Source of the DNA: Ectothiorhodospiraceae bacterium
Lineage (GTDB): Bacteria > Pseudomonadota > Gammaproteobacteria > Thiohalomonadales > Thiohalomonadaceae
NCBI GenBank assembly: GCA_007125455.1
Contig: SLDE01000127.1
Location: 1 to 48,275 of the forward strand
Length of the DNA stretch: 48,275 nt
Reading direction: 5' to 3'
Both the position numbers and the translations under genes were made by a program. Below are positions 10,615 to 20,228 of the stretch, in pieces; positions within the stretch are counted from its first letter, which is position 1; each line of letters opens with the position of its first letter. The notes under the pieces were generated by a model. The model was not told the DNA's origin, made no database searches, and saw only the letters and a list, made by a program, of their open reading frames with translations.

Positions 10615-12111
10615 TTATTGCTCTTCCGCAAACCATGGGGCACGCGCCGTCATAATCAGGCTCGCAGCACGCTCTTCGTCCATATCGTCGATCACCATCA
10701 GGTCATCGACAGCCATTTCAGCCAAATCTTCCATGGTAGAAATTCCGATACGCGCCAATGCTTCAGCCAACTGGGGATCCATGCCATCCATCTCTAGCAG
10801 ATCCTGCGCAGGCTCAGCACCACCGTGCTCTTCGTTACTAATCTCGCGTGTGACCAGGATATCTTTTGCCCGGGCACGCAGCTCGTCGACGATATTCTCG
10901 TCGAATTCCTCGATCTCCAGCATCTCATTGACTGGCACGTAGGCCACTTCCTCGATACTGGAGAAGCCCTCCTGTACCAGGATGCTGGCAACCTCTTCAT
11001 CCACATTCAACTGCTCATGAAACAGCTTGGTCAGGGCGGCCAGCTCGGCCTCGTTCTTCTCTTCCGCCTGGGACTCGGTCATTACATTGAGTTCCCAGCC
11101 GGTCAGCTCACTGGCCAGGCGTACATTTTGCCCACCGCGACCGATCGCCTGAGAAAGTTGCTCTTCATCAACGGCAATATCCATGCTGCCGGAATCCTCG
11201 TCCACCACGATGGAGAGTACTTCGGCAGGGGCCATGGCATTGATCACGAACTGGGCCGGGTTATCGTTCCACAGCACGATATCCACCCGCTCGCCATTCA
11301 TTTCATTGGTGACCGACTGCACACGAGAGCCACGCATCCCGACACAGGCGCCGACCGGGTCGATACGCTGATCGTTGGAACGTACCGCGATCTTGGCACG
11401 CATGCCCGGATCACGGGCCGCTCCCATCAGATCGATCAGGCCCTCGTTGACTTCAGGCACCTCAATACGGAACAGCTCGATGAGAAACTCCGGCATGGTG
11501 CGACTGACAAACAGCTGCGGTCCACGGGGCTCAGAGCGCACATCGTAGAGGTAGCCGCGTACCCGGTCACCGGGACGGATCGCCTCACGCGGGATAACAT
11601 GTTCACGGGCGATCAACGCCTCGATGTTGTTACCCAGGTCGAGGATGATATTGCCACGATCGATGCGTTTGACGATACCGCTAAGCAGCTCACCGATGCG
11701 GTCCTGATAGGCCTCGACCACCTGCGCGCGCTCGGCCTCACGAACCTTCTGAACGATGACCTGTTTGGCAGTCTGGGCGGCAATACGACCAAAGGAGACC
11801 GATTCGACCTCGTCTTCGACAAAGTCGCCCGGCTCAATCTCGGGGCTATCGATGCGCGCGGCACCAAGGGTGATCTGGCGTTCGGGGAGCTCCAACTGCT
11901 GGGTCTCCGAATCGTCGATCACCTCCCAACGACGGAAGGTTTCGTAATCACCGCTCTCACGGTCGATTGATACCCGAATATCCACATCGCCGCCGTGACG
12001 CTTTTTGGTCGCGGTAGCCAATGCAATCTCCATTGCCTCAAAGATAATCTCTTTGGCAACGCCCTTTTCATTGGAAACTGCGTCTGCTACCAGTAGGATC
12101 TCTTTGTTCAT
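10615..12111 (-). CDS. nusA: Transcription termination/antitermination factor NusA
   Basis: 498 aa; S1/KH domains, [24 protein letters not shown]. Confidence 0.98.
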   Translation of the reverse strand: MNKEILLVADAVSNEKGVAKEIIFEAMEIALATATKKRHGGDVDIRVSIDRESGDYETFRRWEVIDDSETQQLELPERQITLGAARIDSPEIEPGDFVEDEVESVSFGRIAAQTAKQVIVQKVREAERAQVVEAYQDRIGELLSGIVKRIDRGNIILDLGNNIEALIAREHVIPREAIRPGDRVRGYLYDVRSEPRGPQLFVSRTMPEFLIELFRIEVPEVNEGLIDLMGAARDPGMRAKIAVRSNDQRIDPVGACVGMRGSRVQSVTNEMNGERVDIVLWNDNPAQFVINAMAPAEVLSIVVDEDSGSMDIAVDEEQLSQAIGRGGQNVRLASELTGWELNVMTESQAEEKNEAELAALTKLFHEQLNVDEEVASILVQEGFSSIEEVAYVPVNEMLEIEEFDENIVDELRARAKDILVTREISNEEHGGAEPAQDLLEMDGMDPQLAEALARIGISTMEDLAEMAVDDLMVIDDMDEERAASLIMTARAPWFAEEQ

Positions 12112-12176
12112 AACACAGCCTCGACTGCCTCCAGCTTGAGCCCCTGCTCAGGGCACTAACACACGTATACGAACCG

Positions 12177-12632
12177 TTACCACTCGTGGATCAGGTTTGC
12201 CTTGTCGATATTGTCGATCGTCAGCTCGTACTCCTGCCCGTCCACCTCGATGGTCAGGCTGTCCTCGCCAACTTGGCGCAGGCGACCGCGAAACTTGCGC
12301 CGCCCCTCCTGTGCCACCCGCAGGCGCACATCCACGAGGTGTTCCGGATAGCGGGCGAACTGCTCGGCGCTAAACAGCGGTCGATTCAGTCCCGGCGAGG
12401 AGACCTCCAGGGTGTACTCACCGCTAATAGGGTCTTCCACATCCATGACCGCACTCACCTGACGGCTGACATCGGCGCAATTATCCACATCGATCCCATC
12501 CGGGTGGTCGATATAGATCCGCAGCAAGGTGTGACGCCCCTGTGCCAGGTGTTCAACCCCTAGCAACTCGAAGCCCAGTGCGCTCACCGCAGGCCCTATA
12601 ATCGCGTGAATCTGTGCGTTTGCCCTAGCCAT
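12177..12632 (-). CDS. rimP: Ribosome maturation factor RimP
   Basis: 151 aa; VSALGFELLGVEHL, EVSSPGLNRPL; upstream of nusA. Confidence 0.95.
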   Translation of the reverse strand: MARANAQIHAIIGPAVSALGFELLGVEHLAQGRHTLLRIYIDHPDGIDVDNCADVSRQVSAVMDVEDPISGEYTLEVSSPGLNRPLFSAEQFARYPEHLVDVRLRVAQEGRRKFRGRLRQVGEDSLTIEVDGQEYELTIDNIDKANLIHEW

Positions 12633-12649
12633 AACCCATCATCCGGAAA

Positions 12650-12672
12650 CAAAAAATGGGCCCAAGGCCCAT
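12650..12672 (-). terminator. Hairpin plus T-run immediately upstream of the rimP start codon (terminator or leader attenuator)
   Basis: Minus strand: ATGGGCC-TTG-GGCCCAT-TTTTTG ending about 18 nt before the rimP ATG. Confidence 0.7.
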
Positions 12673-12759
12673 CTGCAACATCCATAACTGGCGCAGGAGT
12701 ATAGCCGTTTTTCACCGCCAAGTCACCCACGCCCTGATACCAGCCCGATGGCCAGCTAA

Positions 12760-12783
12760 CAAAAAGCCCCGTATACGGGGCCT
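12760..12783 (-). terminator. Rho-independent terminator of the signalling operon
   Basis: Minus strand: GGCCCCGTATACGGGGCTTTTTGTT, downstream of the REC-GspE gene. Confidence 0.8.
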
Positions 12784-12902
12784 GTTGCAACATCAATTCG
12801 CTTGCAGGACGCGCCTAGCCTGTGACTCGCGCAGCGGCACCACTCCACTTGCTGCCTGCCCTGTACAACATCACGCCATGATACTGCTGCTGGCATGGCA
12901 AG

Positions 12903-15149
12903 TCAAACACTTAGCTCATTGGCTTGTGGCCCCAGTACCCGCAACACCTCACGGCAGTCGGTGAGCCCCTGGGCGACCTTTTCCTGGGCGTCGGTGAGCA
13001 GGCTGCGGGTGCCCTGCGCACGTGCGGCGCGGTTTATCTCCAGCATGCTGGCCCCATTGGTCATCAGATGGCGTAGCTCATCATTCGGCACCAACACCTC
13101 AAACAGGCCGATCCGGCCATGGTAACCGCTCCCCCCGCAGTGGCGGCAGCCCTTGGCCCGGTAGCTCTGGGGCAGATTGGCTGGCGAGAACCCCGGCCCG
13201 AGCTTTTCTGCCAGCTCGGCCTCAGGGGAGGTCGGCTCACGGCAGTGGCTGCACAACCGCCGGACCAGGCGTTGGGCGATGATGCCCTCCAGGGCGGCCG
13301 CCACCACATAGGGCTTTAGCCCCAGATCAAACAAACGCGCCACGGTGGCCACCGCGGAATTGGTGTGCAGGGTAGAAAAGACCATATGGCCGGTGAGGGC
13401 GGCATGGAAGGCTACCTCGGCCGTCTCGAAATCACGGATCTCCCCCAACAGGATCACGTCCGGGTCCTGACGCAGGATGGCGCGTAATACGCTGGGGAAG
13501 GTGAGCCCGATCTTCTCGCGGATATGCACTTGGCCAGCCATGTCCATGAAGAACTCCACGGGATCTTCGATGGTGACGTAGTTTTTGCCTGGATCCGCGT
13601 TGTGCTGGAGCAGCGAGTAAAGGGTGTTGGTCTTGCCGCTACCGGTGGGGCCAGTGGCGAGGATGATCCCCTGGGGCTTCTCTGTCAGCGCCCTTACCCT
13701 TGCCAACTCCTGTGGGGCAAAACCCAGCTCGTTGAGCGACTGGATCGAGGCATTACGATCCAGAATGCGCATCACGACCTTCTCGCCGCTCACCGTGGGC
13801 AGGGTGGAGATACGCAGATCGACGATATGCATTGGCGTCTTGACGGTGATACGCCCATCCTGCGGACGGCGTTTCTCGGCGATGTCCAGCTCCGACATGA
13901 TCTTGATCCGCGAGACCAGCGAATTTTGCATGTGGTGGGGGATGTGAAAGGTGTCGCGAAGAATGCCGTCGATACGATAACGTACTACGATCCCCTTGGC
14001 CCGTGGCTGAATATGCACATCGGAGGCCTTCAGCCGCGCCGCCTCAAGGATGATGGCATTGACTAGCCGCACCGCTGGCAGTTCATCGGACTGACGCAGC
14101 AGCTCATCCAGTGGCAGGTCATCTTCCTCTTCGATCACCACCTCGATGCTCTCATAGGGATCGACGGTGGCCACCAGGCTTTCCAGCTCATCAATGCCCG
14201 TCTCGCTGCGCTCACCATAGAGTGCATCCAGGCGCTCGGTGATCGCCGCACTGTTAGCCATTACAGTACGCAGCTCCAGGCCAGCGGAAAAGCGCAGGTC
14301 ATCGATCAACCCGGTGTCCATCGGATCGGCCATCACCAGGGTTAGCAGCTTACCCTCCAGCTTGAGTGGCGCGATCAGGTTGTGTTCGCAGAAGCTGCGC
14401 GGGAAAAGGTCGTGCAGGGCTGTCATCACCTCGTATTCAGCCAGGGAGACCTCTTCGAGCAGCAAGTCCTTGCGCAGGATCTTGCGTATCTCATCCTCGG
14501 CAATCCAGCCCTTATCGAGCAACACCCGGATAATCGGCTGTTTGCGCTGCTGCGCCTGCTGGTGCAATTCCTGCAACTGCTGGTCATTGAGCAGACCACG
14601 TTTGTGCAACATAATCGCCAGTTGGCTACGACTGCTGGCGGCCAAGCGGCTCAGACGCTTAACCTCGCGGCTGCGCAGGCGATTTTCCTCCTGCAGGCTG
14701 CGATTCTTGTGGATCAGGTCGTGCTGCTCCAGCGCAAGGGCGACGGTAACGCGCAGGTCGTCATCATTCCACGGCTTGAGGATAAACTTGAATACGGCCC
14801 CTTCGTTGATCGCCCCCATCACCGCACCGGTGTCGGCGTGGCCGGTGAGCATGATGCGAATGGTGTCGGGCCAGGTCTGTTTGATCCGACGCAACAACTC
14901 GGCACCGTTCATACCGGGCATCATGTAGTCGGAGATCACCACATGCACCGCTTCCTGGGCACAGATCCGCAGTGCCTCATCGCCACTGGCCGCCAGCATC
15001 ACTTGGTAGGCCTCCTGGCGGAAGACCCGCTGCAGGGCCTTGAGCACATTGGGTTCATCATCCACGATCAGCAGACGATAAGGCTTGCTTGGCTCCTGCT
15101 CGCCAGGGGCTGGGGATGGCTCGCCGGTAAAAAACGATGCGTAGGCCAT
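12903..15149 (-). CDS. Response-regulator receiver fused to an MshEN/T2SSE-N region and a GspE/PilB-type AAA ATPase (start chosen at MAYASF)
   Basis: REC: LLIVDDEPN..VISDYMMPGMNG..KPWNDDD; MshEN-like tandem LAIMLHKRGLLNDQQLQEL..IIRVLLDKGWIAEDEIRKIL; Walker A GPTGSGKTN; RQDPDVILLGEIRD; CSHC...CRHC zinc motif. Confidence 0.9.
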   Translation of the reverse strand: MAYASFFTGEPSPAPGEQEPSKPYRLLIVDDEPNVLKALQRVFRQEAYQVMLAASGDEALRICAQEAVHVVISDYMMPGMNGAELLRRIKQTWPDTIRIMLTGHADTGAVMGAINEGAVFKFILKPWNDDDLRVTVALALEQHDLIHKNRSLQEENRLRSREVKRLSRLAASSRSQLAIMLHKRGLLNDQQLQELHQQAQQRKQPIIRVLLDKGWIAEDEIRKILRKDLLLEEVSLAEYEVMTALHDLFPRSFCEHNLIAPLKLEGKLLTLVMADPMDTGLIDDLRFSAGLELRTVMANSAAITERLDALYGERSETGIDELESLVATVDPYESIEVVIEEEDDLPLDELLRQSDELPAVRLVNAIILEAARLKASDVHIQPRAKGIVVRYRIDGILRDTFHIPHHMQNSLVSRIKIMSELDIAEKRRPQDGRITVKTPMHIVDLRISTLPTVSGEKVVMRILDRNASIQSLNELGFAPQELARVRALTEKPQGIILATGPTGSGKTNTLYSLLQHNADPGKNYVTIEDPVEFFMDMAGQVHIREKIGLTFPSVLRAILRQDPDVILLGEIRDFETAEVAFHAALTGHMVFSTLHTNSAVATVARLFDLGLKPYVVAAALEGIIAQRLVRRLCSHCREPTSPEAELAEKLGPGFSPANLPQSYRAKGCRHCGGSGYHGRIGLFEVLVPNDELRHLMTNGASMLEINRAARAQGTRSLLTDAQEKVAQGLTDCREVLRVLGPQANELSV

Positions 15150-15153
15150 GGCC

Positions 15154-16362
15154 CTAACCCGGCAGCACAATCGTGAAGCAACTGCCATCGCCGGGACGGC
15201 TATCCAGCTCGATACGCCCTCCCAGCCCCTTGATGATGTCGTTCGCCACGGTCAATCCCAAGCCACTTCCCTCGCCCACCCCATGGGTGGTGTAAAACGG
15301 TTCGAATATCTTCTCCTGCTCTGCCTGGCTAATACCACAACCATTGTCACAGATCTGCACATGCACGGTCTGTTCCTGCTGGGATGTGCTGATCCGTATC
15401 CGCCCCTCACCGGGGGTGACGGCGGCAACGGCGTTAAGCAACAGGTTCAGCACCACCTCCCCCAGACGGGCGGGGTCGGCCTTGACCGCTGAGACCACCC
15501 CCAACTCAAGCGCCACCTGCGCCTGGGCGGCCATCGTCCCCCGTGCGACCTCCAGGCTTTGCCGGATCACCGCATTGACATCGGCCTCCCCGGAGTCGGG
15601 GCTGTCGATACTGGAAAACCCCTTCAGGGCGCTCACCACCCTGGCCACCCGCGCCACCCCTTCACGGCTCTCGGTCAGCAGCTCGGCAAAGTCCACCAGC
15701 AGCGCGTCCATGCCCTGCCTCTGCCAAAACTCGCGCAGCGCCGAGTCACTCGAGCAGACCACCTGCTGCCCCAGGCTACGCATGCTCTCCAGGTAATCGA
15801 TCGCAGTGCCCAGGTTGCTATTGACATAGCCGATGGGGTTATTGATCTCATGGGCGACACCGGCGGCCAGGCGCCCCACCGAGGCGAGCTTTCCGCTTTG
15901 ATATAACTGGCGCTGGGTATGCTCAATCATCGCGACCTGTTCGGCTACGCGCTGCTCCAGATGGGCAGCCAGCTCCCGGTAACGCTGCTCAGACGCCAAC
16001 AGGGCCTTGTGCTCCTGCGCAAGCGTGGCATAGTCCTCGTGCACGGCCTCCAGGTGGAGATCCGAGGCCATCACATAGCGGGCATTGGCCAGCAGCACCA
16101 GCCGCAGCAATTCGGCAGCACCTTCCAGTTGTGACGGGGGGGCATCGGCGTGCAAGTAGGCGATGGGCTCCAGTTCCACTGCGATAGCGAGTCGCTGCTC
16201 GGGCATCGGGCCTGGGGCGGAAAGGATCACCTCATCCTGGCCGTCACACAGCCAAACCCCGACACCCAACAACCCTTGCAAGGCCGAGTGCAGCCTTTCC
16301 TGGGATGCCGGAGGCAGTAGCACCCCCAGACTTAGCTCACGGTCAAAGTGTTCCACGCTCAC
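15154..16362 (-). CDS. Soluble sensor histidine kinase (HK2)
   Basis: 402 aa; GVAHEINNPIGYVNSN H-box; NLLLNAV, DNGCGIS, GSGLGLTVA ATPase boxes; unassigned about 110-aa N-terminal domain. Confidence 0.9.
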   Translation of the reverse strand: MSVEHFDRELSLGVLLPPASQERLHSALQGLLGVGVWLCDGQDEVILSAPGPMPEQRLAIAVELEPIAYLHADAPPSQLEGAAELLRLVLLANARYVMASDLHLEAVHEDYATLAQEHKALLASEQRYRELAAHLEQRVAEQVAMIEHTQRQLYQSGKLASVGRLAAGVAHEINNPIGYVNSNLGTAIDYLESMRSLGQQVVCSSDSALREFWQRQGMDALLVDFAELLTESREGVARVARVVSALKGFSSIDSPDSGEADVNAVIRQSLEVARGTMAAQAQVALELGVVSAVKADPARLGEVVLNLLLNAVAAVTPGEGRIRISTSQQEQTVHVQICDNGCGISQAEQEKIFEPFYTTHGVGEGSGLGLTVANDIIKGLGGRIELDSRPGDGSCFTIVLPG

Positions 16363-17003
16363 CCACTTGCCAAAAAGATAAATCGCTCCCTACCCAGGCC
16401 GTGCGCACTGGACAACGCGTAATCCCCCTCAAGGGAATCATAGACCAGGCCCAGCAAGCAGCGAAAGGTATCCAGTACGCCTTCACCAGTCAGGGCGGTG
16501 CTAAAGCGCAATGGCCAGGGCGCGTTTTGCCAACGGGCCCGGATCTCTTCCTCCGTCAGCACCCCAGGCAGATCACGCTTATTGAACTGCACCACCAATG
16601 GCAGCGCAGTGAAATCGATCCCTACCCGCGCCGCATTGGCCGCCAGATTATCGAAGGACTCGCCATTATTGATGGTTTGCTCACGCTGGGAGTCGGCCAC
16701 AAAGACCACCCCGTCGGCACGGGAGAGTACCGCCTTGCGAGTACTGTCGTGTTGTACCTGCCCAGGCACGGTAAACAGTTTGAACTTAATCAGCAGCCCG
16801 GAGGGCGTGGTGAAGCCCAGAGGTAACAAGTCGAAGAAAAGGGTGCGATCTTGCTGGGTCTCCAGAGTCATCATCTCCCCCTTCAGTTCGGGCTGCAGGT
16901 GGTCGTGCAAGCGCATCAGGTTGGTCGTTTTGCCGCTCTGTGCCGGACCGTAGTAGACAAGCTTGATGGTCAGGCGCTTGAGGGACGCATTGTAATCGGC
17001 CAC
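16359..17003 (-). CDS. MglA-like Ras-superfamily small GTPase
   Basis: 214 aa; KLVYYGPAQSGKTTNL (G1), ETQQDRTLFFDLLP, TVPGQ (G3), ADGVVFVADSQ, QFNKRDLP (G4). Confidence 0.9.
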   Translation of the reverse strand: MADYNASLKRLTIKLVYYGPAQSGKTTNLMRLHDHLQPELKGEMMTLETQQDRTLFFDLLPLGFTTPSGLLIKFKLFTVPGQVQHDSTRKAVLSRADGVVFVADSQREQTINNGESFDNLAANAARVGIDFTALPLVVQFNKRDLPGVLTEEEIRARWQNAPWPLRFSTALTGEGVLDTFRCLLGLVYDSLEGDYALSSAHGLGRERFIFLASG

Positions 17004-17005
17004 GC

Positions 17006-17533
17006 CTACTCCACTTCATCGAGCCGGATCGATCCGTCATCGGCCCACACGACTTTGGCGATTTCCGGGTGGTTGCGTTCCAGCGCGTACATCGCCTGAT
17101 CCTGACGGCTCAGACGCTGTTGCTGCTGACGGACCTGTTCGGCCAGGCGACGGTTCTCCACCAGCATATCCCGGTGCATCAGGGCATTCTCTACAGTCAT
17201 CTCCAGCTCGAAGTTATCCCAGGGCTTGGTGACAAAACGATAGATCTCAGCCTTGTTGATCGCACTGAGAATGGCATCCAGATCGTTATGGCCGCTAATG
17301 ATCAGACGGATCAGATCCGGCTGCATCTCCTTGAGCTTGATCAATAGCTCCACCCCATCCATCCTTGGCATACGGTAATCGGACAAAATCAGATCAAAGG
17401 TCGCCGTATAGGCGCGTTGCAAGGCTTGCTGCGGATCGGTAAAGCATTCGATCTCGCGCTGCGGCTTACTTAGTAGGCGCTCAAGTGCGCGCAGGACATT
17501 CGGCTCATCATCAACCAGCATGATGCGGTGCAT
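17006..17533 (-). CDS. Receiver-only response regulator with C-terminal coiled-coil tail (start chosen at MHRIML)
   Basis: IMLVDDEPN..LILSDYRMPRMDG..ISGH..KPWDN receiver motifs; no recognisable output domain. Confidence 0.85.
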   Translation of the reverse strand: MHRIMLVDDEPNVLRALERLLSKPQREIECFTDPQQALQRAYTATFDLILSDYRMPRMDGVELLIKLKEMQPDLIRLIISGHNDLDAILSAINKAEIYRFVTKPWDNFELEMTVENALMHRDMLVENRRLAEQVRQQQQRLSRQDQAMYALERNHPEIAKVVWADDGSIRLDEVE

Positions 17534-18869
17534 GACTCTCTCCCTCGGCATAGACGTGGACCAACACAGGATCCTCCTCGTCACTCATGTATTGTTTGAT
17601 CTTGGCTATCAAGCGCTCATTCAGGCGGTAGCCCTTGGTTAGCATCAATACCCCTTCGCGACTGTACAGGTCCCTTGAGAGTATCATATTGACACGCAGA
17701 TGATCGGGCTGCAGCCGCAGCTCGTGCACCATGCTTTCGCCATGTTCGCGATGGTAGATAACGGCAACACAGGCCTCAACCACATCAGCATCATAGCGCT
17801 CACCGCTATACTCCTGCAGAAAGCCGCAGGCATCCATGGCGGTCAGCTCATCACCGATCAGATGGCCACTGCGCAGCCCATCGTAGTCATTGGCGACCGC
17901 GATAATGCGCGCCCCCAGCGGGATGCGCTCACCGGCAAGCTGATCAGGATATCCGCTACCATTAAAATATTCATGGTGATGGCGGATAAACAGCGCCGTC
18001 TTGTGCAGTGGTTCCATCCCCATCAAGACCGCCTGCCCCGCAGCCGGATGCCTGACCACGATACGGCGCTGCTCCTTGTCCAGGCGGTTGGCGGGGGTGT
18101 TCAGCAGGGTATCCGACCAGGCCAGCTTACCGATGTCGTGTAATAACCCGGCAAAGTAGATCTGGCGCACCAGATCTTCGTCCAGTTTCATCTGGCGTGC
18201 AATGGCGCGCGCCAGCGCACCAACCCGCTGGCTATGTCCCTTGTCGCGCCCCTCGCGCAGTTGCAACAGGCTGGCAAACACCGGGATCGCCGCAAAGTAA
18301 CTTTCCTTAAGCTGCTTGTATGCCAGCTCGAGAAACATATTGGCCTGGCGTAACTCTTCGGTGCGGGCCTCGACCCGCCTCTCCAGCTCAGCGTTGAGCT
18401 GTTTGAGTTCGGTGTTCTGTTGTTCGGTGAGTGCCTGCAGCCGATCCCGCTCGGCACGCAGCCGCTTTTGTTCCAGGGCGTGGCGCACCGTCAGGGTGAT
18501 CTCATTGTCTTCCCAAGGCTTGCTGAAGTAGCCGTAGATATGCCCCTGATTGATCGCTGCAATGGTGGAGGGAAGATCGGCATAGCCGGTCAGCAAGATG
18601 CGCACCACCTCAGGCCATCGCTTGGCCACCTCGGCCAGAAAGGCGGCACCATCCATCTCTGGCATACGCATATCCGAGATCACCAGATCCACCGGGTGCT
18701 GCTCAAGGATCCCCAGACCTTCCGCCCCCCCCGTGGCGGTATAGATGGTATAGCCCAGGGGGCGGAACAGACGGCGCAATGCCGAGAGGATATTGGCCTC
18801 GTCGTCCACCAGGAGTAAGCCGACCGCCGCATTCTCTCCCCCGGTGTGTTGTGCTAGCTCATCACTCAT
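17511..18869 (-). CDS. Response regulator with HD-GYP (c-di-GMP phosphodiesterase-type) output domain
   Basis: REC: LVDDEANIL..VISDMRMPEMDG..KPWED; HD-GYP: LLHDIGK...RHPAAG...HHHEYFNGSGYPDQLAGERIPLGARI. Confidence 0.93.
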   Translation of the reverse strand: MSDELAQHTGGENAAVGLLLVDDEANILSALRRLFRPLGYTIYTATGGAEGLGILEQHPVDLVISDMRMPEMDGAAFLAEVAKRWPEVVRILLTGYADLPSTIAAINQGHIYGYFSKPWEDNEITLTVRHALEQKRLRAERDRLQALTEQQNTELKQLNAELERRVEARTEELRQANMFLELAYKQLKESYFAAIPVFASLLQLREGRDKGHSQRVGALARAIARQMKLDEDLVRQIYFAGLLHDIGKLAWSDTLLNTPANRLDKEQRRIVVRHPAAGQAVLMGMEPLHKTALFIRHHHEYFNGSGYPDQLAGERIPLGARIIAVANDYDGLRSGHLIGDELTAMDACGFLQEYSGERYDADVVEACVAVIYHREHGESMVHELRLQPDHLRVNMILSRDLYSREGVLMLTKGYRLNERLIAKIKQYMSDEEDPVLVHVYAEGESHAPHHAG

Positions 18870-18884
18870 AGCGCACCTGTCAGA

Positions 18885-19745
18885 TCAGATTTCATGGTAT
18901 TGCTCGCCATCGTGGATATGGTCAACAAGGCTACTCAGGGGGGTGATCGCCACCACGGCGGCAGCCTCTTCACCGTTTAGCGTGGCGGACACACAATGAA
19001 GATGAACCTTTGAACCGGCCAACTCAGCAAGCAATGGTACGACCTCCCCCGCCTCCCCCTGTCTGTATGACGCCCGACGTACGGCCTCTGGCAACAGGGT
19101 CACGTCAGCACCTGACAATGCCCCGTACGGCTTGCCCAACAGGCGATGCGCCTGACCATTGGCCAGGATGATCCGACCTTGCCGCCCCCAGGCAATCACA
19201 CCCACCGGCAACTGTTCCAGTACTTCGTGCGCCAGCCCGTGCAGGCGCTGCTGACTATTCAGCGTCTCACTCTGGCTTGCCACCCGACGCTCAAGCCCAT
19301 GCTTGGCATCGGACAATCGGTGGTTGGCCTGTGTCAGCTCACTGGCCAAACGATCCCGCTCCGCACGCAGCTCATAGTGTTCGAAGGCCTCGCGGATATT
19401 CTGGCGCAACAGTTCGTCATCCCAGGGCTTGGTAAGAAAGCGGAAGATCGAACCTCGGTTGATCGCTTCGGTCACCGACTGCAGCTCGGTGTAGCCCGAC
19501 AACATGATCCGCACCGAATTGGGTTGCAGAACCTTGGCTTGTTCCAGAAACTCGACCCCAACCATACCTGGCATACGCTGATCGGTAACAATGACACCGA
19601 AGCTATGCTCGGCCATCAATTTCAGCGCCTCTGGGCCACTGCTCGCCGGGATGATGGTGTAGTCATCACGGCGCAGCAGACGTGTGAGTGCACGCAGGAT
19701 ATTCTCCTCGTCGTCCACCAACAGTAGCTTGCGTTCCTCCATCAT
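18885..19745 (-). CDS. Response regulator with C-terminal PAS-like domain (start chosen at MMEERK)
   Basis: LLVDDEENIL..VIVTDQRMPGMVG..KPWDDE; C-term EQLPVGVIAWGRQGRIILANGQAHRLLG. Confidence 0.85.
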   Translation of the reverse strand: MMEERKLLLVDDEENILRALTRLLRRDDYTIIPASSGPEALKLMAEHSFGVIVTDQRMPGMVGVEFLEQAKVLQPNSVRIMLSGYTELQSVTEAINRGSIFRFLTKPWDDELLRQNIREAFEHYELRAERDRLASELTQANHRLSDAKHGLERRVASQSETLNSQQRLHGLAHEVLEQLPVGVIAWGRQGRIILANGQAHRLLGKPYGALSGADVTLLPEAVRRASYRQGEAGEVVPLLAELAGSKVHLHCVSATLNGEEAAAVVAITPLSSLVDHIHDGEQYHEI

Positions 19746-19829
19746 ACCTCCATTACCTCTTCTGTCGCTGGCAGCCCCTCCTCCGAGTGTAGCGCCACCC
19801 CACAACGCTTGCAGCGAGCTTTGCTAAGG

Positions 19830-20228
19830 TTATTTGTGTAGCAGCGTCTCCAGCAGCTCGCTACGTTTTCCCGACATCACGACACGAAGCTCGTCACTGG
19901 CACGCTCCGGCGACAAGCCCCGTGCCACGAACTGCGCCAATAACTCGTTAAACAGCACACGCCGGCGTTCGCCATTTTCAGAGTGATCCCGTCGTGAGCG
20001 ATAAAAGTCCATCAGGGTCGAGCCGCATACGCAGTTACGAAACAGCTCCACCAGTGGCTGATCATTTTCATCCAAGGAGGACTTTAGCCCACTTTTGTCT
20101 GGTGCCAGCGGTTTTGTCTCGGCTAGAAACTGCGTAAAGCTCCTGTAGACCCGCCCACAGTTGGGGCAGATCTTGGGAAAGTTCCCCACTTTGAGTTCCT
20201 GCAAACCATCAAACAGTGTCTTATTCAT
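19830..20228 (-). CDS. Small Zn-ribbon-like hypothetical protein in the signalling operon (start chosen at MNKTLF)
   Basis: CPNCG...(~45 aa)...CVCG cysteine pattern; start overlaps the HK1 stop. Confidence 0.65.
   Translation of the reverse strand: MNKTLFDGLQELKVGNFPKICPNCGRVYRSFTQFLAETKPLAPDKSGLKSSLDENDQPLVELFRNCVCGSTLMDFYRSRRDHSENGERRRVLFNELLAQFVARGLSPERASDELRVVMSGKRSELLETLLHK

Noticed and set aside
12596-12796. 66-aa minus ORF upstream of rimP
   Set aside because: Spans both terminator hairpins and overlaps the rimP start; no similarity recognised.
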